This document shows positions 8,671 through 13,528 of a DNA stretch of 13,528 bases, piece by piece. The stretch is from Bacteroides sp. (GTDB lineage Bacteria; Bacteroidota; Bacteroidia; Bacteroidales; Bacteroidaceae). The notes below the pieces were generated by a model. The model was not told the DNA's origin and made no database searches. It saw only the letters and a list, made by a program, of their open reading frames with translations. Made by a program: the position numbers and the translations under genes. Every line of letters begins with the position of its first letter. Position 1 is the stretch's first letter. The stretch is from positions 1 through 13,528 of the forward strand of contig DXLO01000044.1 of assembly GCA_019414665.1 (NCBI GenBank), given 5' to 3'.

Positions 8671-8758
8671 CGTTTGACTAGGCTGAGTCTATCGTTTCAT
8701 TACTGTGAAACGTTATTTCCATTTAGGTGAAGCGACCGTTTCACTCTAGTAAAACGAT
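8671..8758. repeat. Four-unit, 22-bp-period array of imperfect palindromes
   Basis: Four consecutive 22-base units begin at 8671, 8693, 8715 and 8737. The consensus is CGTTTCAYT, three variable bases, then GTGAAACGAT. Units 2 and 4 match 18 of the 19 fixed positions; units 1 and 3 match 14. Each unit is an imperfect dyad: in unit 2 the arms CGTTTCA (8693-8699) and TGAAACG (8706-8712) are perfect around a 6-base loop. A second, overlapping 11-base inverted repeat (AAATAACGTTT 8665-8675 with AAACGTTATTT 8708-8718) gives an alternative fold. The array lies just after the GH2 stop and before the terminator, so it would be in the 3' end of the SGNH-GH2 transcript. Its function is unknown: DNA-binding array, RNA structure or decayed repeat are all possible. 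Confidence 0.75.
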
Positions 8759-8812
8759 TTAAATATGCTAATTTGGGCTGTATAGCTTGGAGTTTTTTAA
8801 TTTTGAACTATC

Positions 8813-8851
8813 AAAAAAGGAGTTGTATCGTGGTAGCGGTACAACTCCTTT
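8813..8851. terminator. Hairpin terminator between convergent GH2 and GH3, strongest leftward
   Basis: The arms AAAGGAGTTGTA (8816-8827) and TACAACTCCTTT (8840-8851) are perfectly complementary over 12 bases. In the plus-strand transcript the stem extends three further pairs to a 6-base loop (8831-8836), one of them G-U. Read leftward, the stem runs into six T (complement of 8813-8818), a classic intrinsic terminator for the GH3 gene ending at 8874. Rightward, the tail is T-rich but interrupted, so termination of GH2 there is probably weaker. Confidence 0.85.
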
Positions 8852-8873
8852 CTGTTATTAATTGGCTGGAGTT

Positions 8874-11030
8874 TTATTCTTCTGTCCGGAATGTTGTCCG
8901 TAAACGGATGTCCGATGATGAGGCTCCTATTTCCAGTGTCATTTCTTTGTCAGGAAGAATGAAACGGTTCTGCTTTTCATCCCATACTTGTAACTCTGTA
9001 TAAGGGACAGTTAACTCTACTTTTTTCATTTCTCCTTTACGTAGACTGATGCGCTGGAATGCTTTCAGTTGCTTGATAGGATCTTTGTCCGTATGTTTTC
9101 GTGCGGAAACGTAAAGTTGTACAACCTCATCACCATCCATATCGCCAGAATTTTTCAGGTTGAAGCATACCCTTAAGGTATCGCCACGTTCAATAACACG
9201 GTCATTGAGAGCTGTTCCAGAGTAATTAAAGCGGGTATAGCTTAGTCCATAACCAAAGGGATATAATGGCTTTTCTTTAAAATACATATATGTCCGGCCG
9301 TGAGTAATATCGTAATCCATCATGTGAGGAAGGTCGGTGATGTTTTTTACCCAGGTTTGGGTTAGTCTGCCTGCCGGATTATAATGTCCGAATATAACAT
9401 CGCTTACAGCATGTCCCAACTCCTGACTGCATTGGGTGAGATGAAGCAGAGCGGGTACTGTCTGGTTGGCTCGATTGATGGCATAAGGAAAGCTGCTGAT
9501 CAATACTCCAATTGTATTGGGATTAGTTTGAGCAACTTGTAGAAGCAAATCTTCTTGATCCAGTTGTAGCGACTGGCGGTCGACGGCTTCTTTTCCTTCA
9601 CTTATGACGGGAGCTTGTTCCCAGCCGGCATTGCAGGTAGGATGGTTGCCGACACATACAATAGCGACATCTGCCCATGCCGCAACCGTGCGTGCGCTGT
9701 CCATTCGGTTGGTTTTTACATATCGTACTTCAATATCGTTACCTGCTTCCTCGCGAATAGCATCAAGTACATTTACTGTATAAAAAGGTTTACCGGCGTA
9801 CCAGTCTTGCAGGACCTCAGTCGCACGTTGTCCGATGACTGCTATCTTTTTTATCTTATGTCTGTCAAGTGGAAGCAAATGGTCTTGATTTTTGAGTAAG
9901 ACGACCGATTTAAGCGTAGCTTCGCGTACCAGTGCTTTGGTTTCCGGTTTGCTCCATGGGGCAATGGTATCAGTGACACCGATGGCTGCATAAGGATTGT
10001 CTTCTGCATGGTCCAGCAAACCAAGTTTGAGAGATATTCTGAGGTTTCCCCGGATTGCTTTTTCTATATCTTCCACACTAATGAGTTTTCGGTGCAGTGC
10101 TTCGTATACGGCATCCTTATATTCATCCAGAAACTTCGTAATACCTGCTTTGATGCATGCAGCTGCCGCAGCTGCCCGGTCGTTGTCAAAACGTTTATGG
10201 TCACTCAACAGCAGTCGGAATGCTCCTCCGTCGGTCAGTAGCGTACCGTTCAGTCCCCATTCTTTCATGACGATGTTTCGCAATACGGGGTGCATGATAC
10301 ACGGAATTCCGTTGTAGGCGTTATAAGCAGTCATCAAGGCCTGTGATCCTCCTTCGGTTACTCCTTTATAAAAAGGATAAGCATAATATTCGTGGAACAG
10401 TTTATCGGAATAGTTGGAAGAAGAAAATGTACGTCCGTATTCATTACTGTTCGATAAGAAGTGTTTCATAAGTGAAGCATTTCTCCAGTATTTAGGATGA
10501 TCTCCCTGTATGCCTTTGATGAAAGCTACAGCAAGCCGTGAAGTAAGAAATGCATCTTCACCATAACATTCTTCAGTTCGTCCCCAGCGAGGATCTCTGC
10601 CCAAGTCTACATTGGGAGTCCACATGATAAGTCCGCTTTTCCGGTATTTTGCATTTTGAAAGAGATAACGGTTTTCTGTACTGATGTAAGTTGCTACTCG
10701 ATGTAGTAAGTCGGTATCCCAAGTTTCTCCTAGTCCGTAAGCTTGCGGAAAGCCTGTTGTTGGAGTATTGGCTCTGTCGCCGTATGTTGGTCCTCCCAGT
10801 ACGACTCCGTGCAGGCCTTCTACACTTCCTGAGGCTTGTATTCCCAGGCGGGGGACTTGAGTATTGTTTCCCAAAGCATCCACTTTTTCGTCGAGAGTCA
10901 TTCGCGCAATCAAATCGTCAAGCCGTTGTTCTTCGTTTACTGCCGGATCGTTAAATACATTTTGGGCATGTATGATTCCTGTAGTACTTGCTATGAGCAA
11001 GGTGAAAAAAAGTTTCCTATGTGTTTTCAT
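8874..11030 (-). CDS. GH3 glycoside hydrolase, beta-xylosidase/beta-glucosidase type, complete
   Basis: A 718-residue exported enzyme with a signal peptide ending near IIHA-Q (residue 22). The GH3 barrel spans about 35-340: MTLDEKV (44-50), LGRDPRWGR (143-151), MKHF (188-191) and LLTDGGAF (264-271), where D267 is the expected nucleophile. The alpha/beta sandwich domain (about 365-560) includes SEGKEAVDR (477-485), near where the acid/base usually lies, and HYNPAGRLTQTW (549-560). A fibronectin type III-like domain closes the protein (about 615-712). The nucleophile context is TDGGAF instead of the more usual SDW or TDW, so it belongs to a different GH3 branch from the gene at 1-1009. It stands alone leftward, with its own promoter-like element (11056-11063) and terminator (8813-8851). 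Which beta-glycoside it cleaves, glucoside or xyloside, cannot be read from the sequence. Confidence 0.94.
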   Translation of the reverse strand: MKTHRKLFFTLLIASTTGIIHAQNVFNDPAVNEEQRLDDLIARMTLDEKVDALGNNTQVPRLGIQASGSVEGLHGVVLGGPTYGDRANTPTTGFPQAYGLGETWDTDLLHRVATYISTENRYLFQNAKYRKSGLIMWTPNVDLGRDPRWGRTEECYGEDAFLTSRLAVAFIKGIQGDHPKYWRNASLMKHFLSNSNEYGRTFSSSNYSDKLFHEYYAYPFYKGVTEGGSQALMTAYNAYNGIPCIMHPVLRNIVMKEWGLNGTLLTDGGAFRLLLSDHKRFDNDRAAAAAACIKAGITKFLDEYKDAVYEALHRKLISVEDIEKAIRGNLRISLKLGLLDHAEDNPYAAIGVTDTIAPWSKPETKALVREATLKSVVLLKNQDHLLPLDRHKIKKIAVIGQRATEVLQDWYAGKPFYTVNVLDAIREEAGNDIEVRYVKTNRMDSARTVAAWADVAIVCVGNHPTCNAGWEQAPVISEGKEAVDRQSLQLDQEDLLLQVAQTNPNTIGVLISSFPYAINRANQTVPALLHLTQCSQELGHAVSDVIFGHYNPAGRLTQTWVKNITDLPHMMDYDITHGRTYMYFKEKPLYPFGYGLSYTRFNYSGTALNDRVIERGDTLRVCFNLKNSGDMDGDEVVQLYVSARKHTDKDPIKQLKAFQRISLRKGEMKKVELTVPYTELQVWDEKQNRFILPDKEMTLEIGASSSDIRLRTTFRTEE

Positions 11031-11055
11031 AATGTGATGTTATTAAAGACTGATA

Positions 11056-11063
11056 CAAAACTA
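11056..11063 (-). promoter_or_regulatory. Putative Bacteroides -7 promoter element for the complete GH3 gene
   Basis: The minus strand reads TAGTTTTG, matching TAnnTTTG, 26 bases upstream of the GH3 ATG at 11030. The leader would be only about 20 bases. No good -33 TTTG is present; the candidate operator repeats begin just upstream instead, which suggests an activator-dependent promoter (inference). Confidence 0.5.
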
Positions 11064-11070
11064 ATGGAAA

Positions 11071-11136
11071 GCGTTTTTTAATGGAATGAAAAATGTTTCA
11101 CAAAAGGGTATAAAATGTTTTCACCTCTTCTGAAAC
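11071..11136. promoter_or_regulatory. Candidate operator matching the one at 5719-5769
   Basis: ATGTTTC at 11093 and ATGTTTT at 11115 are exactly 22 bases apart, with GGGTAT at 11106-11111 between them. This is the same layout and orientation as at 5741-5769. A weaker GCGTTTT at 11071 is also in register. Just downstream, TTTCA (11119-11123) and TGAAA (11131-11135) form a small dyad overlapping the second repeat. The shared arrangement suggests that one regulator controls both divergent promoter regions. Confidence 0.6.
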
Positions 11137-11225
11137 AGGGAAAATACTGTCTTTTTGATGCAGAGAAAAACAAAATGTACCATATAAAGAAACAAATTTA
11201 TACCAGTTTGCAAATATGTCTTTTT

Positions 11226-11233
11226 TACATTTG
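11226..11233 (+). promoter_or_regulatory. Putative Bacteroides -7 promoter element for GH127
   Basis: TACATTTG matches TAnnTTTG and lies 51 bases upstream of ATG 11285. TTTG at 11207-11210 is the nearest -33 candidate, but its 15-base spacer is shorter than the usual 19-21. Confidence 0.55.
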
Positions 11234-11284
11234 TATTATACGATTGAGATTTTGAATCAATATGGAAAACACAAAAATAAACCT

Positions 11285-13528
11285 ATGAAAAAACTGATAA
11301 TTTCTGCATTGCTTTTGGGAATAACAGGAGGTGGAATTTATGCTCGTGAAAAGGTGATATCTCACGGTTATCCTATAACTCCAGTACCTTTTACATCTGT
11401 GAAATTGACGGATTCATTTTGGGGACAACGTTTACAGGCAAGTCGTGAAGTTACCATTCCACTGGCTTTTAGTAAATGTGAAGAAACAGGACGTTATAAA
11501 AATTTTGAAATGGCTGCCCACCCCAGTGACAGTAATAAAGTGACGGGATATTCTTTCGATGACACTGATGTATATAAAACCATTGAAGGGGCAAGTTATC
11601 TGCTTCAGACTTATCCGGATAAACGGCTAAAGAAATACATAGACAGTGTGCTGATCATTGTTGCCGGTGCACAGGAGCCTGACGGCTATCTATATACTTC
11701 ACGCACTATGAATCCGGCACATCCACATCAATGGGCTGGCAGTCGGCGTTGGGAAAAAGTGGAAGAGCTAAGTCATGAATTTTATAACTTGGGACATATG
11801 ATTGAAGGGGCCATAGCTCATTATCAGGCTACGGGACAACTTAATTTTCTTGATATTGCAATTCGCTATGCAGATTGTGTCTGTAGGGAGATAGGGGAAG
11901 GACCGGGAAAACTGGTACGTGTACCCGGACATCAGATTGCGGAAATGGCTTTGGCTAAACTTTATCTTGTAACGGGTGAACAGAGATATCTTGATATGGC
12001 GAAATTCTTTCTGGATAAGCGCGGATATACTTCCCGAAGGGATGCATATAGTCAGGCGCATAAGCCAGTTGTAGAACAAGATGAAGCTGTCGGACATGCA
12101 GTGCGTGCTGCATATATGTATGCCGGCATGGCAGATGTTGCGGCACTTACAGGAGATACTGCTTATGTGCATGCTATAGACCGGATTTGGGAAAATATAG
12201 TATCAAAGAAATTATATATTACAGGAGGTATCGGAGCGACAAGCAACGGAGAGGCTTTTGGCAAGAACTATGAACTTCCTAATATGTCGGCTTATTGTGA
12301 AACTTGTGCGGCTATTGGAAATGTGTATGTCAATTACCGGCTGTTTTTATTGCATGGAGATGCAAAATATTATGATGTACTTGAACGTACATTATATAAT
12401 GGATTGATTTCGGGAGTTTCTCTTGATGGTGGTAAATTCTTTTATCCTAATCCACTGGAGTCTATGGGGCAACATCAACGTCAGCCTTGGTTCGGATGTG
12501 CATGCTGTCCTTCCAATATCTGTCGTTTTATACCTTCTGTCCCCGGCTATATATATGCTGTGAAAGACAAGGATGTATATGTTAATCTGTTCATGTCGAA
12601 TGATGTTACACTGAATGTAAGAGGTAAGAAGGTTTCTCTCTCGCAGACAACTTCGTATCCGTGGAATGGAGATATCCAGCTTAGGATTACTCATAACTCT
12701 GCAAAGGATTTTACACTGAAAATCCGTATTCCTGGTTGGGTACGAAATCAGGTTGTCCCAAGTAATTTGTATACATACACGGATGAGTTTGATCCTTCAT
12801 GTCGTGTGATGGTGAACGGTGAAGAAGTTTATGCCGATTTGCAAGATGGCTATTTTTCTATTAACCGCCAATGGAAGAAAGGAGATTCAGTGGAAATACA
12901 TTTTGATATGAATGTGCGTACAGTTACAGCCAATAATAAAGTAGAAGCCGATCGGGGACGTGTAGCTATAGAACGTGGACCTGTCGTTTATTGTGCTGAG
13001 TGGGCAGATAATGATTTTGATGTATTAAGTGTACTCTTGAATCCTCGTTCGGAGTTTAAAGTAATCGAGAGGAAAGATTTGCTTTGTGGCATTAATCAGA
13101 TTCAGACACAGGCACAGTCGCTGGAATATGATAAGGCAGGACGGTTGCTGGTAAAAGACCGTATACTGACACTGATTCCTTATTATGCATGGGCGCATCG
13201 TGGAACTGGGAATATGGCAGTGTGGTTACCGGATGAAGTCAATGCAACTCGTCCGAAAGCTATTCCTGCTTTGGCTTCAAAAAGTAAGATAGATGCATCA
13301 CATAAAATACCGACATTATTTTCTGTTGCCGATGGACTAATACCTCAGGATGAAAATGACCGTACAATTCCTTATTACCACTGGTATCCTAAAACTGGTA
13401 CGACCGAATGGATTTCTTATGAATTTCCGGAAGAAGTGCAGGTTTCCACTTCGACTGTTTATTGGTTTGATGACACTCCTTGGGGCAGTTGCAGCATTCC
13501 GAAATCATGGAAGATTTATTATAAAAAT
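11285..13528 (+). CDS. GH127 beta-L-arabinofuranosidase, 3' end cut by the window edge
   Basis: The frame is open from ATG 11285 to the right edge, giving 748 residues without a stop. The signal peptide ends near GGGIYA-R (residue 20). The catalytic set known from the Bifidobacterium enzyme HypBA1 is complete at nearly the same numbering: E323 in NGEAF (proposed acid/base), YCETCA with E339 and C341, and GCACCPSN with C407 and C408. Glu339, Cys341 and the two later cysteines should bind zinc, and C407 should be the unusual thiol nucleophile. The family releases terminal beta-L-arabinofuranose, typically from beta-1,2-linked arabinobiose. HypBA1 is about 658 residues, whereas this protein continues past residue 660 with an extra beta-rich segment (TEWISYEFPEEVQVST...VYWFD) resembling a galactose-binding-like fold. 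The AT-rich leader lacks a Shine-Dalgarno sequence. Some GH127 members act on other sugars, so the exact linkage is inference. Confidence 0.93.
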   Translation, partial: MKKLIISALLLGITGGGIYAREKVISHGYPITPVPFTSVKLTDSFWGQRLQASREVTIPLAFSKCEETGRYKNFEMAAHPSDSNKVTGYSFDDTDVYKTIEGASYLLQTYPDKRLKKYIDSVLIIVAGAQEPDGYLYTSRTMNPAHPHQWAGSRRWEKVEELSHEFYNLGHMIEGAIAHYQATGQLNFLDIAIRYADCVCREIGEGPGKLVRVPGHQIAEMALAKLYLVTGEQRYLDMAKFFLDKRGYTSRRDAYSQAHKPVVEQDEAVGHAVRAAYMYAGMADVAALTGDTAYVHAIDRIWENIVSKKLYITGGIGATSNGEAFGKNYELPNMSAYCETCAAIGNVYVNYRLFLLHGDAKYYDVLERTLYNGLISGVSLDGGKFFYPNPLESMGQHQRQPWFGCACCPSNICRFIPSVPGYIYAVKDKDVYVNLFMSNDVTLNVRGKKVSLSQTTSYPWNGDIQLRITHNSAKDFTLKIRIPGWVRNQVVPSNLYTYTDEFDPSCRVMVNGEEVYADLQDGYFSINRQWKKGDSVEIHFDMNVRTVTANNKVEADRGRVAIERGPVVYCAEWADNDFDVLSVLLNPRSEFKVIERKDLLCGINQIQTQAQSLEYDKAGRLLVKDRILTLIPYYAWAHRGTGNMAVWLPDEVNATRPKAIPALASKSKIDASHKIPTLFSVADGLIPQDENDRTIPYYHWYPKTGTTEWISYEFPEEVQVSTSTVYWFDDTPWGSCSIPKSWKIYYKN

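Noticed and set aside
8671..8758. Short CRISPR array
   Set aside because: The period is only 22 bases with the dyad covering nearly the whole unit, so there is no room for spacers, and the units are degenerate; no cas genes are nearby.
9997..10317. 106-codon plus-strand ORF opposite the complete GH3
   Set aside because: Its low-complexity Ser/Ala-rich translation is the shadow of the GH3 barrel; it has no ribosome site or family signature.
11193..11200. Further leftward -7-like element (TAAATTTG on the minus strand)
   Set aside because: It is more than 160 bases upstream of the GH3 start, while a closer match exists at 11056-11063; the sequence is AT-rich enough to give chance matches.
11768..12694. 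Minus-strand ORFs (63-134 codons) opposite GH127
   Set aside because: They overlap the conserved GH127 catalytic region and show no independent coding evidence.

Overview
The window looks like part of a carbohydrate-utilisation locus from a gut Bacteroidota, most likely Bacteroides or a close relative. The reasons are the density of exported glycoside hydrolases, the AT-rich leaders that mostly lack a Shine-Dalgarno sequence, and four promoter-like elements matching the Bacteroides -7 consensus TAnnTTTG. The species cannot be named from the sequence alone.

Layout from left to right. A leftward block holds GH43 (4071-5633), an SGNH-GH95 fusion (1048-4068) and a GH3 (N-terminal part only, 1-1009). 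It is probably one operon starting at about 5676. Sharing the same upstream region, a rightward pair follows: an SGNH esterase (5877-6632) and a GH2 (6650-8653, start corrected). The convergent gap 8654-8873 carries a degenerate 22-bp-period palindromic array (8671-8758) and a strong hairpin terminator (8813-8851). A second GH3 (8874-11030) runs leftward. A second divergent promoter region (11031-11284) separates it from a rightward GH127 that runs off the right edge (11285-13528+). No SusC/SusD pair, regulator, tRNA, mobile element or CRISPR array is visible, and no gene-free stretch exceeds 300 bases.

Working hypothesis (inference): the enzymes dismantle a decorated plant hemicellulose in the periplasm. 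GH95 and its fused esterase would remove L-fucose or L-galactose and acetyl groups, GH2 would remove a beta-galactoside, GH127 a terminal beta-L-arabinofuranose, and GH43 the alpha-L-arabinofuranose or xylose beneath. The GH3s would hydrolyse the beta-gluco- or xylo-oligosaccharide core. This set fits fucosylated, acetylated or arabinosylated xyloglucan well. Complex glucuronoarabinoxylan and a pectic side chain are alternatives.

The most interesting non-coding signals are two. The two divergent promoter regions share an operator-like arrangement, ATGTTTC repeated exactly 22 bp apart with GGGTAT between the copies. The convergent gap holds a separate 22-bp-period array built on CGTTTCAYT/GTGAAACG.
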